From JAPSGM01 sp963777045 (lineage in GTDB: Bacteria; Chloroflexota; Limnocylindria; QHBO01): a stretch of DNA of 64,000 nucleotides. Positions within the stretch are counted from its first letter, which is position 1. Each line of letters starts with the position of its first letter. The notes under the pieces were generated by a model that saw nothing but the letters and a program-made list of their open reading frames with translations, made no database searches and was not told the origin of the DNA. The stretch lies in the NCBI GenBank assembly GCA_963777045.1, contig CAVZPD010000010.1, positions 215,718 to 279,717 on the forward strand, written 5' to 3'. Shown piece by piece: positions 1 to 10,091 of this stretch. The translations under genes and the position numbers were made by a program.

Positions 1-89
1 TCGATATCGCGGAACGCGGGTCCACCCCGCGGCCGCGGTTCCCCCTCGCGGTGCAACGGGAAGCAGGATTCGTGCCCAACCCGGCGCGT

Positions 90-1007
90 TCAGCGCTCGC
101 GCGCGATCCGTAGCTCCAGGGCCTGGTCAGGCGAGAAGTCGCGCAGGCCGAGCGCATCCGCCGCGACCTCGAGCAGCGACGCGGTCGGCGCCAGGCCGAT
201 GAGCTCGCAGTGGTGGATGTCGGTCCCCCCTTCGAGCGCCAGCCGGCGGATCTCGCGCACCACGCTGCTGATCCCCGTTCGCTCCCAATCGACCAGGTTG
301 AGGCTGACCTGTGCGTAGCGGCGTTCGCCGGGATTCTCGAGCAGGACGCCCATGGCCTGGATCGCCGGCATGCCTCCGGAGGACTCGCGAATGGTGTGGG
401 CGATGCGCTTGGCGAGCGCCACGTCATCGGTTGCCAGGTTGACGTTGAAGGCGATCAGTGGCTTGCGCGCTCCCACGGCGATGGCGCCGCCGCGGGGGTG
501 CATCCGGCTGGGGCCGAAGTCCGGGGCACGCTCCAGGTTCGTGCCGATCTCCGCCTTGAGGCCCTCGTACTGGCCGCGGCGCACGTCGGCCAGGCGCCGG
601 CGCTCCGGCCGGAGCGCCGCCTCGCCGTACAGGTAGACGGGCAGGTCGAAGACCTTGGCGATCTGCTCGCCGAAGCGACGCGCCAGGTCCACGCACTCGT
701 CCAGGCGCGTTCCGCCCAGCGGCACGAAGGGCATCACGTCCACGGCGCCGATGCGCGGGTGCGCACCGGCGTGCTGCTCCATGTCGATCAGCTGGATGGC
801 GCGGCCGACGGCGGCGGTGGCCGCACGGACGACGGACTCCGCCTGTCCCGCGAACGTCACGACGCTGCGGTTGTGCGTTTCATCGCGCGAATGATCGAGC
901 ACGGTCACGCCGTCGATCTGGCCGATGGCGTGGACGATCTCCTCGATCACCTCGGGACGGCGTCCCTCGCTGAAGTTCGGGACGCATTCGATGAGGCTGG
1001 CCACCAT
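90..1007 (-). CDS. ftcD: Glutamate formimidoyltransferase (stand-alone FtcD N-terminal type)
   Basis: This 305-residue protein should transfer the formimino group of N-formimino-glutamate to tetrahydrofolate, a late step of histidine degradation in the cytoplasm. The N-terminus IECVPNFSEGR, followed by the DHSRDETHNRSVVTFAG and HAGAHPRIGAVDVMPFVPLG blocks, is typical of the formiminotransferase domain. The length fits the transferase half only; the cyclodeaminase half is encoded separately at 18508-19164. I place the start at 1007 because the upstream open frame belongs to the neighbouring SIS gene and because a TATCAT box lies 6 nt upstream, which predicts a leaderless mRNA. The frame is intact although the gene just upstream is broken. 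Confidence 0.93.
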   Translation of the reverse strand: MVASLIECVPNFSEGRRPEVIEEIVHAIGQIDGVTVLDHSRDETHNRSVVTFAGQAESVVRAATAAVGRAIQLIDMEQHAGAHPRIGAVDVMPFVPLGGTRLDECVDLARRFGEQIAKVFDLPVYLYGEAALRPERRRLADVRRGQYEGLKAEIGTNLERAPDFGPSRMHPRGGAIAVGARKPLIAFNVNLATDDVALAKRIAHTIRESSGGMPAIQAMGVLLENPGERRYAQVSLNLVDWERTGISSVVREIRRLALEGGTDIHHCELIGLAPTASLLEVAADALGLRDFSPDQALELRIARER

Positions 1008-1013
1008 GGACCG

Positions 1014-1019
1014 ATGATA
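1014..1019 (-). promoter_or_regulatory. -10 box of ftcD (leaderless promoter)
   Basis: On the minus strand TATCAT is followed by 6 nt (CGGTCC) and then the ftcD ATG at 1007. The same TATCATCGG string precedes hutU. A box this close to the start codon implies that transcription begins at or next to the A of ATG. I see no good -35 element. Confidence 0.6.
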
Positions 1020-1029
1020 GGCCGCTCCC

Positions 1030-2211
1030 TCAGGCGTCGGCGGCCGCAGCCTGCCGCGGGTCGTCGCGGCCGATGGGGTCCGGGTTGACGCCGTCGCGCG
1101 CGGGCGAGCGCGCTCGGCGAGCAGCTGGAGCGGGATGGCGGCTCCCAGCGCGGTCGTGACGACGCGCGGCAGGTGGCGGTGAGGGGGACCGCGGCGCGTC
1201 CGGCCGGGGTGAGCTCGCGCGGGCAGGTCGTCGCCGAGGTCGGCCGCGACCAGGGCGGCCGCCGGCATGCCCAGCTGCGCCGCCGCACGCAGGCTCGACA
1301 CTGCGCGCTCGACCAGCTCCGACGCCCCGCCCTTCCCCATCGGTCAGGATCAGGACCAGGCCCGTGGTCTCGTCGGCCGCCGCCGAGGTGGCCATGCAGC
1401 AGCGTCTCCAGCTGCAGGGCGCTGCCGGCAGGCGGGGACCCTCCTCGAGCTTGAGCGCCAGCTCGCGCGCGGGACGTAGTCGATGCCGGAGCCGATGACG
1501 AGGATCGCGAGCAGCCCGCCAGGCGCGCGGCGATCCCCTCGGCGGAGGCGGCATCGTCGGCGGACATCCAGCAGGGCGCGAACTGCGACGCCGTCGATCC
1601 GTCCCCGCCACGCGATCGCGCGAGGAGAGCGCCGCGCCGGCCACCAGCGGCGAGAGGTAGCCGACGGTGTGGCACCAGCTCTGGTCCTGCTCGCCGGTGA
1701 GCAGCAGGTGGTCGGCCAGCACTGCGCCAGGGGAAGCGGGTCCAACCGTGATCAGCGCGGTCATCGTCCCCGCATCGCGCGCGCGCTCCAGGGCGAGGTT
1801 GGTGGCCCAGGTGCCGCCCTCGTGCGAGACGGCCAGCAGCAGTCCTGCGTCCGGCACGCGTGCCCGGCCAGCTCGAACGCCTGGACCGATGCAACGGCCG
1901 GAGCCGGACAGGCCGGCACGTGCGCAGCGCATCGGCCAGGAAGGCGGCGAGCGCCATGGCCCGTGCTCGGAGGTGCCGCAGCCGGTGGTGATGATCGGCT
2001 GCCCGATCGGCGCGGCGGCCGGCGGATCGCCTCGGCCAGCCGCTCCGGCGCCGGGTCAGTCGCGAGTCGACCGACGATGCGCTCGGCCAGCGCCGGCTCG
2101 GCGGCGATCATCTCGGTCATCGCGTAGGGCGGCCCGTCACGCAGCGCCGGCATCGTCGAGGAGCCCACGGGTCGGGCGGCCCGGGGAGCGGGGCACCGGG
2201 TCGAATGTCAT
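1030..2211 (-). pseudogene. SIS-domain sugar-phosphate isomerase/aminotransferase-like gene, broken by several frameshifts
   Basis: Pieces of one SIS-family protein can be read in order on the minus strand only by changing frame repeatedly. They are MPALRDGPPYAMTEMIAAEP near 2150, ITTGCGTSEH near 1985, LLLAVSHEGGTWATN near 1820, HTVGYLSPLVAGAAL near 1660, ELALKLEEG near 1460, and LGAAIPLQLLAERA near 1130. They match the sugar-binding half of GlmS-like and AgaS-like proteins. At least six frame changes are needed over 1.2 kb. The start at 2211 has a TAGCAT box 7 nt upstream, so the promoter looks intact. The gene sits 22 bp upstream of ftcD on the same strand. It may be a true pseudogene or a stretch of base-level errors. 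The intact ftcD and hutU nearby favour decay. Confidence 0.7.
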
Positions 2212-2218
2212 GGCGGCG

Positions 2219-2224
2219 ATGCTA
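2219..2224 (-). promoter_or_regulatory. -10 box of the SIS-domain gene
   Basis: TAGCAT on the minus strand lies 7 nt upstream of the ATG at 2211. This is the leaderless arrangement seen at many genes in the window. The divergent oxidase gene starts at 2247, so both promoters share about 35 bp. Confidence 0.5.
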
Positions 2225-2555
2225 CCCGCGCGCGAAGGCTGTCGGCATGTCCTACCTGCCATGGCCGCCGGACCGCCAGCGCACCACCGCGGCACCGGTC
2301 CCGGGCCGGGCGGCCGACGCCGATCTCGTCAACCTGCTCGACTACGAGCCTGCCGCGGCCGCGCGGCTGGATATCGCGGCCCTCGCCTACTACGCCGGCG
2401 GTGCCCGTGACGAGCGCACGCTCGCGGACAACCGTGACGCCTTTGCGCGACGCCGCTTCGTCCCCGGGTGATGACCGGGGTCGGCGAGGTCGACCTGGCG
2501 GTGGAGGTGCTGGGTCGCTCGTGGCCCGTGCCGATCTGGATCGCCCCGACCGCCC

Positions 2556-4181
<1,626 letters not shown>

Positions 4182-4187
4182 CCGCCG

Positions 4188-4216
4188 ATGATAAGCCCGG
4201 GCAGTGCAATGCCCGG
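4188..4216 (-). promoter_or_regulatory. hutU leaderless promoter with upstream hairpin
   Basis: TATCAT (4188-4193, minus strand) lies 6 nt upstream of the hutU ATG. Next to it is a perfect 7-bp inverted repeat, CCGGGCA (4197-4203) and TGCCCGG (4210-4216), with a 6-nt spacer. It lies just upstream of the -10 box, where a repressor or activator would bind. The operator role is inferred from position only. Confidence 0.5.
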
Positions 4217-4531
4217 CGCAGTCGCCGCGCCGTCAGCAAGCGCGAGCACGGGCGCCATTGAGAAGCGCTGCACGATGGAGCGCTTCCTTCGCCGGGCGTC
4301 CTGCCGGGAAGGGCAACGCCGTCGACGGGCAGCACCAGGGTCAAGCGTAGAGACCAGCCCGACGGGTAATGCCGATCGGCAGCGGCCCGGACAGGTCGGT
4401 CGCAGGTTCAGCTCAACCGCCGGCCCCCGCAGTGCGCTGGGTACTCGAGCAGATTCCCACGTTCAATGCCACGTCTCGCATTTCGACCGAGCCGTGCAAC
4501 GTCAGTCAGCGCGTTGGCCGAGGACGACACG
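4217..4531. other. Intergenic region between hutU and the first Asp-box gene
   Basis: About 315 bp that I cannot assign to a gene. The open frames crossing it are arginine- and proline-rich and look like composition artefacts. No tRNA, terminator or clear repeat is visible. Confidence 0.4.
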
Positions 4532-5921
4532 TCACCATTCGTCGCTTCCGGCCCGAATCGTGACCGCGATCCGCGCGTCCGCGCGGCGCGAGGGCGCACG
4601 GCCGGCGCGGAGGGCGCCGTCGAACCGAGCGACCGTCGCCGCTGCCCAGCACGAATGGCTGGCTGCCGTGGACTCCCGGGGTACGACGGCAATGACAACC
4701 CCGTTCGCGACCGGCGGCGATGCGAATCCCTGATCTGTCTCCGAGAGGACGATCGGAGCGCTCCACGCTGCCATCGGGGGTGAGCCAGAGCGCCAGTCCT
4801 CGGGTGCGCCCGATCCACCGAAGGGGTCGGCAAGGTAGGAATCGTAGGCGATGGCGATAGCGGCCGTGGTTGGCGCCGTTCCGGCGGCCCACATTCGCGC
4901 AGGCCCGGCGTCGACTCCGAGACCAGGGGGGGCCGAGCGGCCACCGTCCACGTTTCGATCTCCGCCGATCCGCGAGCAGCCGACCCGGAGCGGCCGCGAG
5001 GTGCTGCAGCGCGTCGAACCGGTCGTCCGGGAAGGGATCTCCTCCCAACTCCGGCCGTCCACCGAGATCCAGGTCGTGGCGCCGTATCCGCCGTGCCCGG
5101 TGTGAAGCGGAGACTGAGGAGAGCCGACTGCACCAGTTCGTCACCGCACCAAGGTCCACGGGGAAGTGGTCGCTGCTTCACCGGGAAGGCCGTTCCGCAT
5201 GGTCCAGGTGTTCCCATCGGCCGCCGTCGGTGGACGTCCATTCCGACGCGTAGCCGTTGTCACAGCACCCGATCCCCTGCCAGCCGAGGCCGATGAGCTC
5301 TCCCTTGAACGAGGCGACGGTCGTCATCCAGAAGCGCTGTCCCGGCTCGTCATCCGGCCTGAACTCGACGTAGGGCGGGTCGACGGGCTCCGAGGGCTGC
5401 AGCTGACCGTCGGACTGGAGCACGTAGGCAACGGCGATCCCGTCGATCCGCCCCCCGACCGCCACGAACCGGTCACCGGTCGACTCGAGGTCGTTGATCG
5501 ACACTCCGTCCGCAGCAATCGATCGACTGCCAGCCGGTCCACGGACCGCGCGGCGGGAGTGTCGGGGACGACGGAGTACATCTCGCGCATCGGCTGATTC
5601 GAGAAGAGATGCGTGGGCCGACGAGGGTGATTCCGTTGCCGCGCTGCGTCGGCTCCTGGCTGTCCGAAGCCGGCGGTGGCGATGCCTGCGCCGATGGCCA
5701 CGGGGATGGACTGCGGGCGCCTGTCACCGGAAGCAGACGCGTGGCCGCAACGCCGGTGATGCCCGCGGCGAGCACGACGAAGCCCGCGGCCAGCCAAGTG
5801 ACGCCGCGACCGGGAGGCGCGAGGTGGCCATCGGAGGGGCCGGTCTCGCCGGCGCGCGGTCCTCGGCGGCCGAAAGTCGTGAATGTAGACGCACCTCGAA
5901 ATCGTCGCGCTCTTCATTCAT
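4532..5921 (-). pseudogene. Membrane-anchored Asp-box (BNR-like) protein downstream of sigma factor 1, frame-disrupted
   Basis: The start MNEERDDFEVRLHSRLSAAE at 5921 overlaps the sigma-factor stop by 8 bp. After a frame change near 5815 comes a membrane segment (VTWLAAGFVVLAAGITGVAA), so the protein would face outward. Later pieces in other frames are MREMYSVVPDTPAARSVDRL, RFVAVGGRIDGIAVAYVLQ, YASEWTSTDGGRWEHL and TTWISVDGRSWEEIP. The S-x-D-G-x-x-W strings resemble Asp-box (BNR) repeats of beta-propellers. At least six frame changes are required before the end near 4532 (RIAVTIRAGSDEW). By position it would be the membrane partner, perhaps an anti-sigma factor, of the sigma gene at 5914-6414. 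The 7032-8180 gene has the same architecture and is also broken. Confidence 0.6.
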
Positions 5922-6414
5922 CGGTCAGTGCCTCGCGCATGTGGGCCTTCGCCCGCGACAGCCAGCTGGCGACGGTTCCCGGCGCCACGCCAAGCAGTCG
6001 AGCGATCTCCAGCTGCGTGTAGCCGTCCACGACGTTCATGAGCAACGCCGCGCGGTGCTCGCGGCGGAGCCCGCGCAGGGCATCGGCCAGGGAAGGGTCC
6101 TCGGCATCGGTCCATGGCTCGCGCTCCGTCCGCCGGCCGAACAGGCCAAGGAACCGTCGGCGTCGGTCGCGCTCGTTGAACGCCAGGCGGAGGCCGATGG
6201 TGTGGAGCCAGGCGCGCACGTCGCGCCCGTCGAATCGCTCCCATGCCCGGAAGGCGCGCAGGTAGGCCTCCTGCGCCAGGTCCTTGCCGCCCTCGTGGTC
6301 ACCGACGACGAGCGTCAGGCGCCGGACGAGCCCGGGGTAGTGCGGGGCGACCGCATCGGTGAATTCGTCGGCGCGGGTGCGAGGTTGGGCGTCCACCCAG
6401 GCGATTCCCTCCAT
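5914..6414 (-). CDS. ECF-type RNA polymerase sigma-70 family factor (module 1)
   Basis: A 166-residue sigma factor of the small extracytoplasmic-function type. Region 2 spans about residues 20-85 (APHYPGLVRRLTLVVGD, DLAQEAYLRAFRAWERFDG, RAWLHTIGLRLAFN). Region 4 spans about 110-160 (HRAALLMNVVDGYTQLEIAR, LGVAPGTVASWLSRAKAHM), with its helix-turn-helix. There is no N-terminal region 1. Its stop overlaps the start of the membrane Asp-box gene by 8 bp, so the two were one translationally coupled unit. It is closely similar to the sigma factor at 8180-8650 (PHYPGLVRRLTLV and AWLHTIGLRLAFN recur), which indicates duplication. The frame is intact, unlike its partner. Target promoters are unknown. 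Confidence 0.88.
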   Translation of the reverse strand: MEGIAWVDAQPRTRADEFTDAVAPHYPGLVRRLTLVVGDHEGGKDLAQEAYLRAFRAWERFDGRDVRAWLHTIGLRLAFNERDRRRRFLGLFGRRTEREPWTDAEDPSLADALRGLRREHRAALLMNVVDGYTQLEIARLLGVAPGTVASWLSRAKAHMREALTDE

Positions 6415-6458
6415 CTCGCCCCATACAACAGGCGAGTCGCGCGGATTCTTGCACGCGA

Positions 6459-6659
6459 ATCACCATTGACGCGACGCCAGAGGTCGGCCTGCAGACCGGA
6501 GACGAGCTGGTCGCCTTCGCTGAGGCTGGCGGCGTCCTCCTGCTGCCCCGCAGCGCGGTCAAGGGCCGACTGCGCGCGATGTTCCGCGCCGGCCCCAGCT
6601 TGGCGGACGAGCTGATCCGCGAGCGCCACGATGCCGCGCGGCGCGACGCCGCCGAATGA
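6459..6659 (+). pseudogene. VapB-like antitoxin remnant without a start codon
   Basis: The frame reads ITIDAT..EVGLQTGDELVAFAEAGGVLLLPRSAVKGRL..SLADELIRERHDAARRDAAE and ends in ATGA, overlapping the vapC start. This looks like an AbrB-type swapped-hairpin antitoxin whose usual (G)RVVIPK-like stretch is missing after ITIDA. I find no in-frame ATG, GTG or TTG between the hutU-side DNA and this sequence, so it has either lost its N-terminus or carries a frameshift. It should cap and repress the neighbouring toxin if made. The divergent sigma factor starts at 6414, only 45 bp away. Confidence 0.55.
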
Positions 6660-7018
6660 CGGCGGTCGTCGACACGTCGGTGGTCCTCGCCTGGCTCCAG
6701 GACGAGCCGGGCGCGGACGCGGCGGAGCCGATGCTGATGGACGGCGTCATCGGCGCGGCCAACTGGTCGGAGGTGATCCAGAAGGCCCGCCAGCACGGCG
6801 CCAATGCAGAGCTGGTCGGCCGGCTGCTGACCTCATTCGGGCTCCGGGTCGCCGACGTCACCCGCGCCGACGGAGAGGTCGCGGCTTCACTGTTCGACCG
6901 CGCCCGCCCCTTGAGCCTGGCCGGCCGCCTGCGCCTGGCGCTCGGTCAACGCCTTCAACTGTCGGTCGCCACGGCCGATCGCGCATGGCTCGGCGTCGGC
7001 CCGGCTCGAGGCGGGTGA
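6656..7018 (+). CDS. vapC: VapC-like PIN-domain ribonuclease toxin, probably impaired
   Basis: A 120-residue PIN protein of the VapC type, which would cleave RNA and is normally held by VapB. The first acidic residue is in VVDTSVV (Asp6), the second in NWSEVIQ, and the last in TADRAW. The third position, normally Asp in an LSLxDR motif, reads LSLAGR here, so one metal-binding residue is Gly (a GGC codon, one transition from GAC). The following residue pattern RLRLAL also departs from the usual CLAL. The start ATG overlaps the vapB stop (ATGA). With its antitoxin also defective, the pair looks like a decaying toxin-antitoxin locus rather than a working one. Confidence 0.75.
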   Translation: MTAVVDTSVVLAWLQDEPGADAAEPMLMDGVIGAANWSEVIQKARQHGANAELVGRLLTSFGLRVADVTRADGEVAASLFDRARPLSLAGRLRLALGQRLQLSVATADRAWLGVGPARGG

Positions 7019-7031
7019 TTCACCCGGCGCG

Positions 7032-8180
7032 CTATTCGGGCGGGAACGGCAGCGCAGTGGTCGCTGCCTCGACCCCACCGGTGGGAGTGATCCTGACCGG
7101 AACGGAAGGCCGGTGCCCGCGGCGCGGTCGGTGATGAAGACGACATAGCCCTGGTCGCGCATCCGATGGGCGCCGCCGGACCCAGGGCACGTAGAGGGAT
7201 GCCGTAGTGGAACTCCACCGCCTCGATCGTCGGAATGGATGCCGGCAGGACCCGCCTGGCTGCCGAAACCGCCCGTCGCAGCTGAGTGCCGGGCCGGGTT
7301 AGACAGCGGAGGTCCGCGCTCGGCGGCTCGGCATCGCAGGGCGGGCTGGAGGGCATGGGAACCGGCGATCCGATCACGAGGTAGGGTCCGCAATCCGCGG
7401 TGGGACCGCAATCCCCCACTACCACCACCGAGTCGCCGACGGCCGCGGCAGAGCGCCCGACGCCAGGATCGATGGGAACCGCGGTCGAGCTGCCGAGCGG
7501 CAGGAACCAGGCACTGGCGGCGGACGCGCCCGGTTTCATGGGATCGGCGGTGATGAGGCTGCCGAGTGACGTCCCCTCGATCGAGACCGGCGAGATCTGG
7601 TCAACACCGGGCGGAAGCGGCAGGTGGATCGGCTCCTCCGTCCAGTGCGTGCCATCGGGCGAGGTGAGCAGCACCCGGTCGCCGGTCCGCTCCGGCTGCA
7701 GTATCGACCCGGGACGGCGTGGCCTGTGCCAAGGCTGAAACGGTGGCCGATGTGCTTGTGCCTGCTGGTTCTCTCGGTCGAGGATGCTCTGCGCCATGGC
7801 CGACGGGGACCAGGTCGCACCTTCGTCGTCGGAGTACCAGACCAGTGGACGTCCGTCGGCGGATCCCGTCACGACGAGCCGATCGCCCACGGCGGTCACG
7901 AAACGGAGGCTGGCACCTTCGTCGGGGAAGGGGATGCTGCGCCGAGGCGAGCCCGGGTTGCGCAGTGGCGGCTGGTGCGCCCTGCTGGCTCTCCCGGTCG
8001 AAGAACGAGGCCATCGAGAGGCCTGCGAAAACGCCGAGCACGGCAACCACCGCGAAGGCAGACGGCGAGGATCGGCCGGCGAGCCGGTACGTGGCCGGGT
8101 TCGAGCGAGGGAGGGCCTGCGCCCGGTGCGGCGGCCTCGAGGGAGCGCAGCTCTTCGGTCAGCCGATCGTCGTCGTCCAT
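7032..8180 (-). pseudogene. Membrane-anchored Asp-box (BNR-like) protein downstream of sigma factor 2, frame-disrupted
   Basis: The start MDDDDRLTEELRSLEAAAPG at 8180 overlaps the sigma-factor stop by one base (TGATG). After a frame change comes a membrane segment (VVAVLGVFAGLSMASFF). The long middle piece reads FVTAVGDRLVVTGSADGRPLVW, then YSDDEGATWS, a textbook Asp box, then TSPDGTHWTEEP, a second one, and AAAVGDSVVVVGDCGP. The C-terminal pieces RMRDQGYVVFITDRAAGTGLPF and RITPTGGVEAATTALPFPPE are in two further frames. At least four frame changes are needed. The arrangement copies that of the 4532-5921 gene. The protein would be an outward-facing propeller tethered to the membrane, possibly regulating the sigma factor. 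Confidence 0.65.
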
Positions 8181-8650
8181 CAAGTCGACCCTTCCTCGAG
8201 CGAGTCACGCATCCGCCGCTTTGCCTCAGCCACCCAGGAGGCGACCGTTCCCTCCGGCGCATCGAGCATGCGGCCGATCTCGGCCTGGGTGTAGCCGTCG
8301 ACCACGTTGAGCAGCAGCGCGGCCCGCTGCTGCGGCTTCAGCTCACCCAACGCTCGCCACAGGTCGATGCGCTCCGGCATGACCCAGTCCGGGTCGTGCC
8401 GCTCCCTGCGGAGCCATCGGTCCCAGAGGCGCCTGCGACGCAGGCGGTTGAAGGCGAGGCGGAGGCCGATGGTGTGGAGCCAGGCGCGGACATCGGTTCC
8501 GTCGAACCGATCCCAGGCCTGGAAGGCCCGCAGGTAGGCGTCCTGCGCCACGTCCTTCGCCTCCTCCCCGTCGTGCAGCACCAGCGTCAGGCGCCGGACC
8601 AGTCCGGGGTAGTGCCGATCGACCGCGGTCGCGAAGTCACCACGCTCCAC
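8180..8650 (-). CDS. ECF-type RNA polymerase sigma-70 family factor (module 2)
   Basis: A 156-residue sigma factor starting with GTG, preceded by a good ribosome site (GGAGGGAG about 10 nt upstream). Region 2 (DRHYPGLVRRLTLVLHD, DVAQDAYLRAFQAWDRFDG, AWLHTIGLRLAFN) and region 4 (RAALLLNVVDGYTQAEIGR, EGTVASWVAEAKRRM) are complete. It is a paralogue of the 5914-6414 protein and is likewise followed, with a one-base overlap, by a membrane Asp-box gene. ECF factors are usually held by a membrane anti-sigma protein encoded next door. That role for the neighbour is inference. If the partner is truly inactive, this factor could be constitutively free. Confidence 0.88.
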   Translation of the reverse strand: MERGDFATAVDRHYPGLVRRLTLVLHDGEEAKDVAQDAYLRAFQAWDRFDGTDVRAWLHTIGLRLAFNRLRRRRLWDRWLRRERHDPDWVMPERIDLWRALGELKPQQRAALLLNVVDGYTQAEIGRMLDAPEGTVASWVAEAKRRMRDSLEEGST

Positions 8651-8953
8651 GTGCTCGGCTCCCTCCGATGCCGGTCCCTACCCCTTACAACACCCGGGGC
8701 GGGCGGATCCTTGGGGAGATGCTACCTGCCGGTCCGGTGGGGCGAGGAGTGACCTGGTTTCGCCCGGTGCAGATGGCAGCCGCACGGATTGCGCCAGATG
8801 GTCCCGGCACCGCCTCGCTGCGGCTCTCAACCAGCAGGAGGCGGCGGTACGGGCTCGTTCGCTCGTTCGTGCGGCCCTCACCTGCAGGGGGCGATCCGGG
8901 ACGCCGGGACCCCGGGACGCGGGACGCCGGCACGCCGGGATGGTTGCGCGACC
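8651..8953. other. Intergenic region with short GC-rich tandem repeats
   Basis: About 300 bp between the sigma factor and the protease 3' end. At 8897-8940 a degenerate 7-8 bp unit (GGGACGCC, with variants CGGGACC, GCGGGAC and GCCGGCAC) repeats about six times in tandem. The rest shows no gene, tRNA or convincing terminator. The repeat may be a slippage product. Confidence 0.5.
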
Positions 8954-10039
8954 TCAGCCCGATACGGGGAGGTCGCCCAGGGTGATGTCGAGCTGCCGCT
9001 CGTTCCCGTCGCGCATGATGGTGATGGAGACCTGATCGCCCGGGCTGTGCTCGCGCAGGGCGCCAAGCAGGTCCTCGACGGTGTTCAGCTCGGTCCCGTC
9101 GAGCGCGGTGATGATGTCGCCCGGCTGCAGCCCGGCGTCATCGGCCGGACCGCCCTGCTCGACCGAGATCACCGCCACGCCGTGATCGGCCTGCGTGCCG
9201 AGCTGCTGGGCCAGCTGTTGCGTCAGGGTCGCAGGTCGGATGCCGATGTAGGCGTGCTCGACCGTCCCGGAGTCGAGCAGCTGCTGGACGACGTTCGTCA
9301 CCGTCGTTGCCGGGATGGCGAAGCCGATGGCCACGGCACCCTGCTGCGAGTTCGGCGGGATGTAGGCCACGTTGATCCCCATCACCGTGCCGTCGCCGCC
9401 CACCAGAGCGCCACCGGAGTTGCCCGGCGAGATGGCGGCATCGGTCTGGATCAGGTCGACCAGCGCGGCCGACTGTTGCGCCGAGCCCGGAATGGACCGA
9501 TGCAGCCCGGAGATGATGCCCTGTGTCACGGAGTTCTCGAAGCCGATGGGATTGCCCATGGCCAATGCCAGCTGACCGACCTGTGGAAGCGAGTCGCTGA
9601 AGGTGGCCGTGGGCAGGTTGTCGCGGTCCGCCTGCATGACCGCCAGGTCGGTGCGGGGATCGGTGGCAATGACGCTCGCGTCGACGCGCTGGCCATCGGC
9701 GAAGGCCACCTGGAACTGGCTGGCGCCATTCACGACGTGGTTGTTCGTCACGATCTTCCCGTCGGATGACCAGATCACGCCGCTGCCCTCACCGCCATCG
9801 GCCCGGAGGATGGAGACGACCGATGGCTCGACCTCGGCCACCAGGTCCGGCAGGTTGCCGAAGGTGAGGCCGCCGTCCTGCGTGGGCGCGCTGGCGGCTG
9901 CGCTCGGGTTGGCGCTGCCGTTGCCCGCAGCCGAGGCGGCAGGCGACGTCGTCTCGCTCGTGCTGCACGAGGCGAGGAAGAGCACCGCGGCCGCGGCCAG
10001 GATGGCGAAGGTTCGATTCCGGGGGAGGTGGCGTTCCAT
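8954..10039 (-). CDS. HtrA/DegP-like serine protease lipoprotein with PDZ domain
   Basis: A 361-residue secreted protease for quality control of exported proteins. It begins with a lipoprotein signal (FAILAAAAVLFLASC, lipobox LASC at about residues 22-25), followed by a Ser/Ala-rich linker. The trypsin-like domain holds the triad His (TNNHVVNG), Asp (DPRTDLAV) and Ser (SPGNSGGAL). A PDZ domain follows (AYIGIRPATL..GGPADDAGLQPGDIITALDG). I chose ATG 10039 over an upstream in-frame codon because it opens a proper signal peptide. It is a single gene reading away from the ZIP operon. A specific Deg subclass cannot be assigned. Confidence 0.92.
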   Translation of the reverse strand: MERHLPRNRTFAILAAAAVLFLASCSTSETTSPAASAAGNGSANPSAAASAPTQDGGLTFGNLPDLVAEVEPSVVSILRADGGEGSGVIWSSDGKIVTNNHVVNGASQFQVAFADGQRVDASVIATDPRTDLAVMQADRDNLPTATFSDSLPQVGQLALAMGNPIGFENSVTQGIISGLHRSIPGSAQQSAALVDLIQTDAAISPGNSGGALVGGDGTVMGINVAYIPPNSQQGAVAIGFAIPATTVTNVVQQLLDSGTVEHAYIGIRPATLTQQLAQQLGTQADHGVAVISVEQGGPADDAGLQPGDIITALDGTELNTVEDLLGALREHSPGDQVSITIMRDGNERQLDITLGDLPVSG

Positions 10040-10091
10040 GGCGGACTGCTCTGCAGCCGGAATGCCATAAGCAGCCTCGTGCGGGAGGTCG

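Noticed and set aside
8897..8940. Tandem repeats considered as an origin or CRISPR leader
   Set aside because: Units are 7-8 bp and degenerate, with no spacers and no replication genes nearby.
10010..10020. GGTTCGATTCC, a match to the tRNA T-loop consensus
   Set aside because: It lies in the signal-peptide codons of the HtrA-like gene and no acceptor, D or anticodon arm can be built around it.
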